Shown here piece by piece: positions 26,699 to 35,534 of a DNA stretch of 64,000 bases (position 1 is its first letter; every line of letters begins with the position of its first letter). The notes under the pieces were generated by a model that was given only the letters and a program-made list of their open reading frames with translations, was not told the DNA's origin and did no database searches. The position numbers and the translations under genes were made by a program. The stretch lies in contig NZ_CP042331.1 of NCBI RefSeq assembly GCF_008253865.1, positions 5,173,501-5,237,500 on the forward strand, given 5' to 3'. Origin of the DNA: Bosea sp. F3-2 (GTDB taxonomy: Bacteria; Pseudomonadota; Alphaproteobacteria; Rhizobiales; Beijerinckiaceae).

Positions 26699-27682
26699 GT
26701 GACAACGACCACAGCAACCCCGGCGGCCGCCCGGCGCGCGATCTCGCCGCAAGCCCTCGCCGCCCTCGCCGCGGCCGCGCTCGTCCTCGTCGCGCTGCCC
26801 GTCTTCACCTCCGGTTACGTCATCTACATCGCGAACCTGCTGCTGGTGTTCGTGGTGCTGTGCCTGGGCCTGCACATCGTGATCGGCGAGACCGGCCAGT
26901 TCTCGATGGCGCACGCCGCCTTCTACGGCATCGGCATCTATGCCAGCGCGCTGGCGAACCGCGCCGTCGACCTGCCCTATCCCGTCGCCATGCTGTTCGG
27001 CGCTCTCGTCGCCGGGGCAGTCGGCCTGTTCATCGGCGCGCTCGCCCTGCGCATGCGCGACATCTATCTCGCGCTCGCCACCTTCGCCTTCGGCGAGGCG
27101 ATGCAATGGGTCTTCGCCAACTGGGACAGCGTCACCAACGGCCCGAACGGCCTGCGCATCAGCCCGGCCCGCTTCGGACCGCTCGAAATCCTCAGCGACA
27201 AGCAGGCCTATCCCTTCGTCGTCTTCTTCTGCCTGCTGATGATCGGGGTGACGATCGCGATCTCGCGCTCGCGTCTCGGCCGCTCCTTCCGGGCCGTGCG
27301 CGAATCCGAGGTCGCCGCCATGGCGATGGGTATCGACATCAAGCGCACCCGCGTCATCGCCTTCGGCCTCTCGGCCGCGATCGCTGGCTTCGCCGGCGGC
27401 ATGTTCGGGCTGTTCCAGACCTTCATCCATCCCGACAGCCTCGGATTCCAGACCACCATCCTGGTGCTGACCATGGTCGTGGTCGGCGGGCTCGGCTCGA
27501 TTGCGGGTGCGGTCGGCGGAGCGATCGTCTTCGGCCTGATCTCCGAGGTGCTGCGCCAGGCGCCGCAGTATCAGGAGATCATCTATGGCGGCATCCTGAT
27601 CCTGTTCATGATGTATGCGCCGCGCGGCCTCTTCGCCTTCATCGGCGACCGGATCAGGGAGGCGCGCCATGGCCGCCGCTGA
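26699..27682 (+). CDS. livM: HAAT ABC permease, LivM type
   Basis: A 327-residue permease starting at GTG 26699, 2 bp after livH. Family phrases include LCLGLHIVIGETGQFSMAHAAF and SFRAVRESEVAAMAMGIDI, the LivM ATPase-contact segment. The final codons overlap the livG start by 14 bp. Confidence 0.93.
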   Translation: MTTTTATPAAARRAISPQALAALAAAALVLVALPVFTSGYVIYIANLLLVFVVLCLGLHIVIGETGQFSMAHAAFYGIGIYASALANRAVDLPYPVAMLFGALVAGAVGLFIGALALRMRDIYLALATFAFGEAMQWVFANWDSVTNGPNGLRISPARFGPLEILSDKQAYPFVVFFCLLMIGVTIAISRSRLGRSFRAVRESEVAAMAMGIDIKRTRVIAFGLSAAIAGFAGGMFGLFQTFIHPDSLGFQTTILVLTMVVVGGLGSIAGAVGGAIVFGLISEVLRQAPQYQEIIYGGILILFMMYAPRGLFAFIGDRIREARHGRR

Positions 27683-28436
27683 CCCCTTCCTCGACGTCGC
27701 GGGGCTGACGATCCGCTTCGGCGGACTGACCGCGGTCGGCGGACTCGACATGGCCGTCGCCAAGGGCAGCATCCACGCCCTGATCGGCCCGAACGGCGCC
27801 GGCAAGTCGACGACCTTCAACTGCATCTCGCGCTTCTACACGCCGAGCGAAGGCCGCATCACCTTCGACGGACGCGACATCACGCGGCTGCCCGCAAAGG
27901 AGATGGCCGGGCTCGGCATCGCCCGCAGCTTCCAGAATCTCGAGCTGTTCGCCGAGCTCACCGTCTTCGAGAACGTGCTGATCGGCGCGCATGTCCATGC
28001 CGGCCGCTCCTGGCGCGACGCGATGAGCGCAAGGCCGCGCGGCATCGTCGAGTATGTCGAGCATCTGCTCGAACGCACCGGCTTGGCGGACTACGCCCAG
28101 TCCAAGGCCCGCAACCTCGATTTCGGTCACCAGAAGATGGTCGAGATCGCGCGAGCGCTCGCGATCCGGCCGAAGCTTCTGCTGCTCGACGAGCCGGCGG
28201 CGGGGCTGCGCAACCGCGAGATCGCCGCGCTCGACCGGCTGCTCTGCGAGCTGCGCGACCAGGACGGCCTCACCATCCTGCTGGTCGAGCACGTCATGCA
28301 GTTGGTGATGTCGATCTCGGACCGCATCACCGTGCTGAGCTTCGGCACCAAGATCGCCGAGGGCACGGCCTCCGAGGTGCGCGCGCACCCAGCCGTCATC
28401 GAAGCCTATCTCGGCCGGGAGAACGCCCATGCCTGA
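27669..28436 (+). CDS. livG: HAAT ABC ATPase, LivG type
   Basis: A 255-residue ATPase. Walker A GPNGAGKST lies at about residues 39-47; Walker B is LLLLDEPAAG. The signature region reads LDFGHQKMVEIARAL in place of the usual LSxGQQ, a common LivG-type degeneration (LxyGxQR). The switch His is in LLVEHVMQLVM. ATG 27669 overlaps the livM end and its own end overlaps livF by 8 bp. Confidence 0.93.
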   Translation: MAAADPFLDVAGLTIRFGGLTAVGGLDMAVAKGSIHALIGPNGAGKSTTFNCISRFYTPSEGRITFDGRDITRLPAKEMAGLGIARSFQNLELFAELTVFENVLIGAHVHAGRSWRDAMSARPRGIVEYVEHLLERTGLADYAQSKARNLDFGHQKMVEIARALAIRPKLLLLDEPAAGLRNREIAALDRLLCELRDQDGLTILLVEHVMQLVMSISDRITVLSFGTKIAEGTASEVRAHPAVIEAYLGRENAHA

Positions 28437-29142
28437 CCTGCTCGAGATCGAGGGGATCTCGGCCTCCTATGGCCGCATCCAGGCGCTGTCGGAGGTGTCG
28501 CTGCGGGTGCCGGAGGGGGCGATCGTCGCCCTTCTCGGCTCGAACGGCGCCGGCAAGAGCACGACGCTGAACACCGTCTCCCGGCTCGTGCCGGTGACGC
28601 GCGGCACGATCCGCTTCGCCGGCGAAGCGATCCAGGGCTGGCCGTCGCACAAGGTCGTCTCCGGCGGCATCCTGCAGGTGCCGGAAGGGCGCGAGGTGTT
28701 TCGCGACATGAGCGTGCGCGAAAACCTCGACATGGGCGCTTATCGCCGCAGTGATCCGGCCGGGGTGAAGCGCGATCTCGAGCGTGTCTTCGACTATTTC
28801 CCGAAGCTGCGCGAGCGGCTGCAGCAGAAGGCCGGCACGCTCTCCGGCGGCGAGCAGCAGATGCTGCTGATCGGTCGCGCCCTGATGGCGGGGCCCCGCC
28901 TGCTACTGCTCGACGAGCCCTCGCTCGGCCTCTCGCCCGTGCTGGTGCAGCAGATTTTCGCGATCATCGAACGGCTGAACAAGGACGGGCTGACCATCCT
29001 GCTCGTCGAGCAGAACGCCGCGATCGCGCTCGGCTGCTCGAGCTATGCCTACATTCTCGAAAACGGCGAGATGGCGCTGGAAGGCCCCTCGGAGACGCTG
29101 CGCCGCGACGACAGCGTGCGCCGCACCTATCTCGGCGGCTGA
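28429..29142 (+). CDS. livF: HAAT ABC ATPase, LivF type
   Basis: A 237-residue ATPase with Walker A GSNGAGKST (about 38-46), signature LSGGEQQMLLIGRAL and Walker B LLLLDEPSLGLSP. It completes the five-component HAAT transporter (binding protein, LivH, LivM, LivG, LivF). The next gene, an SDR, starts 36 bp later on the same strand and is probably cotranscribed. Confidence 0.94.
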   Translation: MPDLLEIEGISASYGRIQALSEVSLRVPEGAIVALLGSNGAGKSTTLNTVSRLVPVTRGTIRFAGEAIQGWPSHKVVSGGILQVPEGREVFRDMSVRENLDMGAYRRSDPAGVKRDLERVFDYFPKLRERLQQKAGTLSGGEQQMLLIGRALMAGPRLLLLDEPSLGLSPVLVQQIFAIIERLNKDGLTILLVEQNAAIALGCSSYAYILENGEMALEGPSETLRRDDSVRRTYLGG

Positions 29143-29178
29143 GCCCGCCATGACCCAGCAGGACAGCAAGGAAATGGC

Positions 29179-29922
29179 ATGAACGCGCCGCAGGAGAAGC
29201 CGCTAGCCCTGGTCACGGGCGCGGCCAGGGGCATTGGCAGGGCGATCGCGGAGCGGCTCTGCAAGGACGGCTTTGCCGTGGCGATCCTCGACCGCGAGCG
29301 CGAGGCGGGGCTGGCCTGCGCGGCCGAGCTCTCGACCAAGGGGCATAGCGCTTTCTTCGAGCCGATCGACCTCGCCGACCATGCCGCCATCCGGGCTCTG
29401 GTCGAGCGCCTGCCGACTCCGGCGGTGGTCGTCAACAATGCCGGCATCTTCGAGAACAAGCCGTTCTTCGAGCTGGAAGCCGAGGATTTCACCCGGATGA
29501 TGAGCGTCAACGTCACGGCGCTGTTCATCCTCTCGCAGGCGGCGGCGCGGCGCATGGGCGCCGGCGGGCGCATCATCAACATCGCCTCCCGCGTCTTCCT
29601 GGGCGCCCGCAACCACGCCCATTACGTCGCCTCGAAGGCGGCCGTGGTCGGGCTGACGCGCGCCATGGCGATGGAGTTGCTGCCGCAGGGCATCATGGTC
29701 AACGCCGTCGCGCCAGGCGGAGTCGAGACCGAGATGGTCGCCAGGCAATCGGAGGAAGCGCGGGCCGCGCTGCTCGCGCTGCAGCCCACCGGCAGCCTGG
29801 CCCAGCCGGCCGACATCGCCAACGCCGTCGCCTTCCTCGCCTCGCCGCAGACCCAGTTCATCTACGGGCAGGTGCTGATGGTCGATGGCGGCAAGTCGCT
29901 CGGCGGCGGGCTCGGGTTCTGA
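29179..29922 (+). CDS. short-chain dehydrogenase/reductase (SDR)
   Basis: A 247-residue classical SDR. Cofactor motif TGAARGIG (about 14-21), NNAG (about 88-91), catalytic Ser in IASR, and YxxxK (YVASK) are all present, and the C-terminal LMVDGGKSLGGGLGF is typical. Acidic Asp at the end of strand 2 (AILDRE) suggests NAD rather than NADP. It lies directly after the HAAT transporter and 8 bp before the flavoprotein gene, so it probably acts on the imported substrate, oxidising an alcohol. Confidence 0.88.
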   Translation: MNAPQEKPLALVTGAARGIGRAIAERLCKDGFAVAILDREREAGLACAAELSTKGHSAFFEPIDLADHAAIRALVERLPTPAVVVNNAGIFENKPFFELEAEDFTRMMSVNVTALFILSQAAARRMGAGGRIINIASRVFLGARNHAHYVASKAAVVGLTRAMAMELLPQGIMVNAVAPGGVETEMVARQSEEARAALLALQPTGSLAQPADIANAVAFLASPQTQFIYGQVLMVDGGKSLGGGLGF

Positions 29923-29930
29923 GCGGAGCG

Positions 29931-31652
29931 ATGCGCATGTCGGAAGGCTTCGACGAGATCTGCGACGTCGTGGTGGTCGGTTCGGGGGCCGGCGGCATGT
30001 CGGCCGCGATCACTGCCGCTAAGGCGGGGCTCAAGGTCGTGCTGATCGAGAAGAGCGAGTTCATCGGCGGCAGCACCGCGGTCTCCGGCGGCGCCATGTG
30101 GGTGCCGGAGAACCCACACGCCGCCAAGGCCGGCCATGCCGATACACGCGAGGCGGCGATGAGCTATGTCTCGGCCGTGCTCGGCAACCGGCTGCGGCCC
30201 GACCTGATGCGCGCCTTCCTCGACAACGGCCCGGAAATGGTGCGCTTCTTCGAGCGCGAGACCGCCTTGAAGTTCGAGGCGCGGGCCTATTCGCCCGACT
30301 ACCAGCCCGAGCAGCCGGGCGCGGCCAAGGGCGGGCGTACCATCGACCCCGCCCCCTATGACGGCAATGAGCTCGGCGCCGATTTTGCGCTGCTGCGGCA
30401 GCCGCTGAAGGAATTCACCGTCCTCGGCGGCATGATGGTCAACCGCAAGGACATTGACGCGCTGGTCGGCCGCTTCGGCAGCGTTGCGAATTTCTGGCAC
30501 AGCGCCAAGCTCCTGCTGCAGTATGGCCGCGACCGGCTGCGCCATCCGCGCGGCGCCCGCCTGCTGATGGGCAATGCGCTCGCCGGGCGCCTGCTGAAAT
30601 CGGCGCGCCAGGCCGGGGTCGATCTGCGCGTCAACACGGGCGCGGACACGCTGATCAATCGCGACGGCGCGGTGGTCGGCGTCGTCGCCAAGAGCACGCA
30701 AGGCCTGGGGCGGATCGGCTCGAGGCGGGGCGTCGTGCTCGCCGCAGGCGGCTTTCCGGCCAATGCCGAGATGCGCCGGGAGCTCATGCCGCATGCCGAC
30801 ACCCATCGCTCGATGGCGCCTGCCAGCGACACCGGCGACGGCATCCGCCTCGGCCTCGCGGCAGGCGGGGCTTTGCGCGACGACAATATCGGCGCCGCCT
30901 TCTGGACTCCCGTCTCGGTGCTGAAGAAGAGCGATGGCAGCGAGGTCAAGTTCCCCCACCTGATCCTCGACCGGGCCAAGCCCGGGCTGATTGCGGTGGA
31001 CAGCCAGGGCCGGCGCTTCGTCAACGAGGCGACCTCCTATCACGGCTTCGTCGAGGCGATGCATGCCGCCGGTGCCGTGCCGGCCTATCTGGTCTGCGAC
31101 AGCGTCTTCCTGCGCAAATACGGGCTCGGCCTGGTCTATCCGGGCATGCGTTCGCCGGCCGCCTTCGTCGAAGCCGGCTATCTCTACCAGGGCGCGACGC
31201 TCGCGGAACTCGCGGCGAAGATCGGCGTCCCGGCGGCTGCGCTCGCAGCCGAGGCAAGCGCGATGACCGCGGCGGCCGAGAGCGGCAACGATCCCGCTTT
31301 CGGCAAGGGCTCGAGCGAGTACAACCGCTATCTCGGAGATGCGGCCCGGAAGCCGAACCCCTGCCTCGGGCCGGTTGAGACCGCGCCCTTCTACGCGGTC
31401 AAGGTCTGGCCGGGCGATATCGGCACCGCGACCGGGCTGATCTGCGACACTGAGGCGCGCGTGCTCGGCCAGGACGAGCGGCCGATCCCCGGCCTCTATG
31501 CCTGCGGCAACGACATGAACTCGATCATGGCGGGCGCCTATCCCGGCGCCGGCATCACGCTCGGTCCGGCGCTGACCTTCGGCTTCATCGCCGGGCGTGC
31601 GCTTGCCGCCGAGCCCGACCATCTCCCGTCCAGCGAAAGGGCCGGCTCATGA
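29931..31652 (+). CDS. FAD-dependent oxidoreductase, 3-ketosteroid Delta1-dehydrogenase/fumarate reductase-like
   Basis: A 573-residue flavoprotein of the FAD_binding_2 family. The dinucleotide motif VVVVGSGAGGMSAA (about 13-26) is followed by EKSEFIGGSTAVSGGAMWVP, and the C-terminal AYPGAGITLGPALTFGFIAG is the FAD-binding end characteristic of KstD-type enzymes. There is no covalent-FAD or Fe-S partner nearby, which argues against a succinate dehydrogenase. A reaction desaturating a cyclic ketone or reducing an enone is plausible. ATG 29931 or 29937 can be the start; GGAG favours the first. The stop overlaps the GST start (ATGA). Confidence 0.82.
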   Translation: MRMSEGFDEICDVVVVGSGAGGMSAAITAAKAGLKVVLIEKSEFIGGSTAVSGGAMWVPENPHAAKAGHADTREAAMSYVSAVLGNRLRPDLMRAFLDNGPEMVRFFERETALKFEARAYSPDYQPEQPGAAKGGRTIDPAPYDGNELGADFALLRQPLKEFTVLGGMMVNRKDIDALVGRFGSVANFWHSAKLLLQYGRDRLRHPRGARLLMGNALAGRLLKSARQAGVDLRVNTGADTLINRDGAVVGVVAKSTQGLGRIGSRRGVVLAAGGFPANAEMRRELMPHADTHRSMAPASDTGDGIRLGLAAGGALRDDNIGAAFWTPVSVLKKSDGSEVKFPHLILDRAKPGLIAVDSQGRRFVNEATSYHGFVEAMHAAGAVPAYLVCDSVFLRKYGLGLVYPGMRSPAAFVEAGYLYQGATLAELAAKIGVPAAALAAEASAMTAAAESGNDPAFGKGSSEYNRYLGDAARKPNPCLGPVETAPFYAVKVWPGDIGTATGLICDTEARVLGQDERPIPGLYACGNDMNSIMAGAYPGAGITLGPALTFGFIAGRALAAEPDHLPSSERAGS

Positions 31653-32269
31653 AGCTCTACCAGTCCGCCACCTCTCCCTTCGTCCGCAAGGTGCGGATCA
31701 CCGCCGCCGAGCTCGGCCTGATCGACCAGATCGAGATGCAGGACGTCTCGCAGGACTACAAATCCGGTGGGCCGCTCGCCCGCGAGCAGAACATCATCAA
31801 GGTCAACCCGCTCGGCCAGGTGCCGACACTGATGACCGAGGACGGCGCAGTAATCGCCGACAGCCGCGTGATCTGCGAGTATCTCAACCACCGTGCCGGC
31901 GGCGAGATCTTCCCCTCTGACCCCGCCGCGCGCTGGAACGCCCTGTTCGAGCAGAGCGTCGGCGATGGGCTGCTCGATGCCGCGCTGCTCGCCCGTTATG
32001 AGGGCCTGCTGCGCCCGGAGGACAAGCGCTGGGAGCGCTGGAACGAGGGTCAGATGACCAAGGTCAAGGCCGCCCTCGCCATGATCGAGGGGAAGGCGCC
32101 CGGCTTCGGCGAGCGGGTCGATATCGGCACCATCACCTTCGCCAGCGCGCTCGCCTATCTCGACCTGCGCTTCGCCGATCTCGGCTGGCGCGATGGCCAT
32201 CCGGCCGCCGCCGCCTGGTTCGCGCGCATCGAACAGCGCCCGGCTTTCGCCGGCCAGAAGCTCGGCTGA
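31649..32269 (+). CDS. glutathione S-transferase family protein
   Basis: A 206-residue GST: N-terminal thioredoxin-like domain (MKLYQSATSPFVRKVRITAA; cis-Pro in GQVPTLM; glutathione-binding ADSRVICEYL) and an all-helical C-terminal domain. The SPFVRKVR start resembles the YibF/beta class, where the first Ser or Cys contacts glutathione; here it is Ser. It overlaps the flavoprotein gene by 4 bp, so it belongs to the same operon and probably to the same pathway. Confidence 0.86.
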   Translation: MKLYQSATSPFVRKVRITAAELGLIDQIEMQDVSQDYKSGGPLAREQNIIKVNPLGQVPTLMTEDGAVIADSRVICEYLNHRAGGEIFPSDPAARWNALFEQSVGDGLLDAALLARYEGLLRPEDKRWERWNEGQMTKVKAALAMIEGKAPGFGERVDIGTITFASALAYLDLRFADLGWRDGHPAAAAWFARIEQRPAFAGQKLG

Positions 32270-32306
32270 TCCGGGCTGCACCAGTCCAAGGCTGGAGGAT
32301 GGGATC

Positions 32307-33137
32307 ATGAGCGTTTCACTGGGACTCGCCGACAGGATCGTCCTGGTGACCGGCGGCGCCTCTGGCATCGGCCGGACATGCGCGCTGGCGCTCGCCGGCG
32401 AAGGTGCCGCTCTCGCCATCGCCGACAGCAATGCCGAGGGCGCGGCCGCGGTCGCCCGCGAGATCAAGGCGCTGGGGCGGCGTGCCGTCGCGACGAGCTT
32501 CGACGTGCGCGACGCGGCCGCGACCGAGGCAGCAGTCGCCGGGATCGAGGAACAGCTCGGCCCGCTCGACGGGCTGATCACCGCCGCCGGCATCTCCCGA
32601 CCTGCGCCCGCCACCGAGCTCACCTCCGACAGCTGGGAGGCGGTGATCGGCGTCAATCTGAGCGGAACCTTCTATTCCTGTCAGGCGGTCGGCAAGCGCA
32701 TGGTCGCGCGCGGACGCGGCGCGATCGTCACCATCGGCTCGACCTCTTCGCTCGGCGGCCAGTCGGGCCGAGCGCATTACTGTGCCTCGAAGGCCGGCGT
32801 CGTCGGCCTGACCCGCGATCTAGCGATCGAATGGGGCTCTTATGGCATCAGGGTGAATTCCGTCGGGCCGAGCGCGACCGACACGCCGATGATCCGGGCC
32901 GGCATTCCGGAGCGCTTCGTCGGCGAGGTGATGGAGGACCGCACACCGCTCGGCCGCCTCGCCCAGCCGCAGGAGATCGCGAATGTCTGCCTGTTCCTGC
33001 TCTCGGAGCTGTCGAGCTACATCAACGGCGCGCTGATCATGGCCGATGGCGGCGTCTCCGCCGGCTTCTTCACGCGCCGGAACGGCCGCGACCTCTCCTC
33101 CAAGTCCCTGCTCGCCACCGGCGCCTACGCCGAATAG
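32307..33137 (+). CDS. short-chain dehydrogenase/reductase (SDR)
   Basis: A 276-residue classical SDR. TGGASGIG cofactor motif (about 16-23), TAAGIS in place of NNAG, catalytic Ser in GSTSSLGG, and YxxxK (YCASK). The C-terminus extends about 20 residues beyond the usual GGVSAG end (RRNGRDLSSKSLL), which is unusual and could cover the active site. ATG 32307 has GGAGGATGGG upstream. It is second of three SDRs in this operon. Confidence 0.87.
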   Translation: MSVSLGLADRIVLVTGGASGIGRTCALALAGEGAALAIADSNAEGAAAVAREIKALGRRAVATSFDVRDAAATEAAVAGIEEQLGPLDGLITAAGISRPAPATELTSDSWEAVIGVNLSGTFYSCQAVGKRMVARGRGAIVTIGSTSSLGGQSGRAHYCASKAGVVGLTRDLAIEWGSYGIRVNSVGPSATDTPMIRAGIPERFVGEVMEDRTPLGRLAQPQEIANVCLFLLSELSSYINGALIMADGGVSAGFFTRRNGRDLSSKSLLATGAYAE

Positions 33138-33186
33138 CGCCCTCCTTCTTGGGCTGGCGCCCCGATCAACCATGGGAATCCCGACG

Positions 33187-33957
33187 ATGAAGAAGCTCGC
33201 TCTGGTCACCGGCGCAGGACGCGGCATCGGCGCCGCCATCGCGCAGAAGCTCGCCGAGGATGGCTGGCGCGTCGCCGTCGCCGATCTGACGCGCGAGCCG
33301 GCCGCAGCCGTCGCCGCGAGCCTGCCCGGTGAGGGGCACAGCGCCTGGGCGGTCGATGTCGCGGACGAAGCCTCGGTCGAAGCGCTGTTCACCGCCCTCG
33401 AAGCCGAGCACGGCGCGATAACCGGGCTGGTCTGCAATGCCGGCATCCTGCTGATGGCGGCGAATGGCGAGCGCCCGACCATCTTCGACATGACGCTCGA
33501 TGATTGGGAACGCACCCATGCGGTCAACACCCGCGGCGTCTTCCTCTGCATCCGCGCCTATGGGCGCCGCCGCCGCGACAACCCCGTCGAGGGCGGGCGC
33601 GTCACCACGACGAGCTCGGTCGCGGCCGAACTCGGCGGCTATCGCGGCTCGTCGAGCTATATCTCGTCGAAATCCGCGATCCTCGGCTTCACCAAGGCGA
33701 TGGCGCGCGAGCTCGCGCCGCTGAAGATCACCGTGAACTGCGTCGCGCCCGGCGTCATCGACGCACCGATGCTGGCGGCCGCCACGCCGAGCTCAGCACC
33801 GGCCGACACGCTCGACACGCTCGCCAAGGCGGTGCCCCTTGGCAGGCTCGGCCTGCCGGAGGACATTGCGGGTGCCGTCGGCTTCCTGCTCTCGGCTGAA
33901 GCCTCCTACATCACGGGGGCGACCCTCGACGTGAATGGCGGCTACCGGATGGCCTGA
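33187..33957 (+). CDS. short-chain dehydrogenase/reductase (SDR)
   Basis: A 256-residue classical SDR. TGAGRGIG (about 8-15), CNAG, catalytic Ser in SSVAAELGG and YxxxK (YISSK) are present; it ends LDVNGGYRMA. I prefer ATG 33187 (MKKLALVTGAG) because GGGAA lies at suitable distance; ATG 33172 would add five residues. It is the last gene before a cluster of palindromes and maiA. Confidence 0.86.
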   Translation: MKKLALVTGAGRGIGAAIAQKLAEDGWRVAVADLTREPAAAVAASLPGEGHSAWAVDVADEASVEALFTALEAEHGAITGLVCNAGILLMAANGERPTIFDMTLDDWERTHAVNTRGVFLCIRAYGRRRRDNPVEGGRVTTTSSVAAELGGYRGSSSYISSKSAILGFTKAMARELAPLKITVNCVAPGVIDAPMLAAATPSSAPADTLDTLAKAVPLGRLGLPEDIAGAVGFLLSAEASYITGATLDVNGGYRMA

Positions 33958-33969
33958 CGCGCGAGGCAA

Positions 33970-34018
33970 GAGCAGGATGCGAAAAAGTGGGAACCGGTTT
34001 TTCGCATGAATCCTGCTC
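33970..34018. repeat. palindromic intergenic repeat (GAGCAGGAT type)
   Basis: Arms GAGCAGGAT (33970-33978) and ATCCTGCTC (34010-34018), inner arms GCGAAAAA and TTTTTCGC around GTGGGAACCGG. It shares the AAAAGTGG core with the palindrome at 15273-15322. It lies just after the SDR gene. Confidence 0.85.
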
Positions 34019-34044
34019 TCGCTTTTTGATGAGAGACGGATTCA

Positions 34045-34083
34045 GCTTTCAGATGGAAACGCTTTGCGATTCCATCTGAAAGC
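34045..34083. repeat. 14-bp perfect dyad upstream of maiA
   Basis: GCTTTCAGATGGAA (34045-34058) and TTCCATCTGAAAGC (34070-34083) form a perfect stem with an 11-nt loop, 28 bp before the maiA start. It is either another dispersed palindromic repeat or a regulatory hairpin for maiA. With the palindrome at 33970 it fills the 154-bp gap. Confidence 0.8.
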
Positions 34084-34111
34084 ATCCGGCTCTGCAGACG
34101 GAGGGATGTCG

Positions 34112-34744
34112 ATGATCCTGCATGGCTATTTCCGTTCGTCCGCCGCCTGGCGCGTGCGCATCGCCTTCGCGCTGAAGCATCTGGAGCCTGCCAGCGTGTC
34201 GCATAATCTGCGCACCGGCGCCCATCTCGATCCGGCCTATGCGGCGCTGAACCCGCAAAAGCTCGTCCCCGCCCTCGAATTCGCGGACGGACACGTCCTG
34301 ACGCAGTCGCTCGCGATCATCGGCTGGCTCGACCGACTGGTGCCCGAGCCAGCCTTCCTGCCGGCCGACTCGCTCCAGCGCGCCAAAGTCGAGGCCTTCG
34401 CGCTGACCATCGCCTGCGACACCCATCCGCTGCAGAATCTCAAGGTGCTGAACCGGCTGCGAGCCGCCGGCTGGTCGGAGGTTCAGGTCCGGGGCTGGGC
34501 TGCGGAGGTGATCTCCGATGGCCTTTCGACCTGCGAGGCGCTGCTGCGCGACGAGACCGGCCCCTATTGCTTCGGTGCGGCGCCGACGCTCGCCGATATC
34601 TGCCTGGTGCCACAGATCGGCAACGCCCGGCGCTTCAAGGTCGATCTGACGCCCTATCCAAAACTTGTCGCGATCGATGCGGCTTGCGCCGAACTGCCCG
34701 CTTTCGTCGCGGCGCAACCCGACAGGCAGCCCGACGCGGCCTGA
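34112..34744 (+). CDS. maiA: maleylacetoacetate isomerase
   Basis: A 210-residue zeta-class GST that isomerises 4-maleylacetoacetate to fumarylacetoacetate using glutathione. The zeta signature is YFRSSAAWRVRIA near the N-terminus (usually SSxSxRVR); the cis-Pro region reads PQKLVPALEF, and the middle CDTHPLQNLKVLNRL is diagnostic of MaiA. I start at ATG 34112, since GGAGGG (34100-34105) fits that start and not ATG 34106. It works one step before FahA, 11 kb away. It is convergent with the LuxR-type gene. Confidence 0.92.
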   Translation: MILHGYFRSSAAWRVRIAFALKHLEPASVSHNLRTGAHLDPAYAALNPQKLVPALEFADGHVLTQSLAIIGWLDRLVPEPAFLPADSLQRAKVEAFALTIACDTHPLQNLKVLNRLRAAGWSEVQVRGWAAEVISDGLSTCEALLRDETGPYCFGAAPTLADICLVPQIGNARRFKVDLTPYPKLVAIDAACAELPAFVAAQPDRQPDAA

Positions 34745-34754
34745 GCCCGGCGGC

Positions 34755-35534
34755 TCACATCAGCAGGCGCGTCAGCTCGTTCTGCGACGAGATGCCGAGC
34801 CGGGCATAGGCGCGCTTGCGATAGGTCAGCACGGTGTTGAGGCCGACGCCGAGCTCGAGCGCGATCCCTTCCGAGGTGACGCCGGCCGCGACCAGCGAGC
34901 AGACGTCGCGCTCGCGGGCGGAGAGGCAGGGCGCGACCTTCTCCAGTCGTGCCCGGAAGTCCGCAGCGGTGTTGCTGCCCTGGGTGGAGCCATTCGCCTC
35001 GTGGTGACGCCAGAGCGCCGCCATCAAGAGCGGCGCGCAGCCGATCAGCCTGGCAATCACCTCATCGCTGAAACTCTCCCTGCGGCCGCGATAGAGGCTG
35101 AGACGCAGCGTGCCGGCCGGCCGCCTCTGGAAGAGCGAAAAGCGCTCGGAGAGTCCGACCGAGACATAGCACTCGCTGCGATAGGCAGAGCTGTGGATGT
35201 CGGTTGCCCTGAGCTTCACGGCCCAGCACTGCCGGTCCTGGCGCCCGTCGACGACGATCGCGTTGGCGGGATCGGCGTGCCAGTGCCGGGCGACATAGCG
35301 CCGGGCGACGCTGAGCGCCGTCTCGCTCGGCCCCTTGTCTTCGGCAAGCAGCGTCTGAACATCACCCGAGGGGGTGGCAAGGAAGGCGGTCAAATTCTCG
35401 GTGCCGGTGAAGCGCCGGGCAACGCTGAAGAGATTGGGCGCAAAGTCGCGACGGCCGACGGATTCGATGACATCCGGCATCGCCGACAGGATGTCGCTCG
35501 CCGCCATGGCCTGCTCGATCGCCGTGAGCTGCAT
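34755..35534 (-). CDS. LuxR-type (FixJ/NarL HTH) regulator
   Basis: A 259-residue regulator with a C-terminal LuxR HTH (about 195-259: LSARERDVCSLVAAGVTSEG, then LNTVLTYRKRAYARLG). The N-terminal 190 residues have no recognised sensor motif and could be a divergent GAF-like or autoinducer-like domain; no phosphorylation site is visible. The start at ATG 35534 is uncertain because the frame stays open upstream. It is convergent with maiA, leaving 10 bp, and no obvious target adjoins it. Confidence 0.8.
   Translation of the reverse strand: MQLTAIEQAMAASDILSAMPDVIESVGRRDFAPNLFSVARRFTGTENLTAFLATPSGDVQTLLAEDKGPSETALSVARRYVARHWHADPANAIVVDGRQDRQCWAVKLRATDIHSSAYRSECYVSVGLSERFSLFQRRPAGTLRLSLYRGRRESFSDEVIARLIGCAPLLMAALWRHHEANGSTQGSNTAADFRARLEKVAPCLSARERDVCSLVAAGVTSEGIALELGVGLNTVLTYRKRAYARLGISSQNELTRLLM

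Noticed and set aside
29931..31652. Flavoprotein as succinate dehydrogenase or fumarate reductase subunit A
   Set aside because: No iron-sulphur or membrane-anchor subunit genes nearby and the C-terminal signature is KstD-like.
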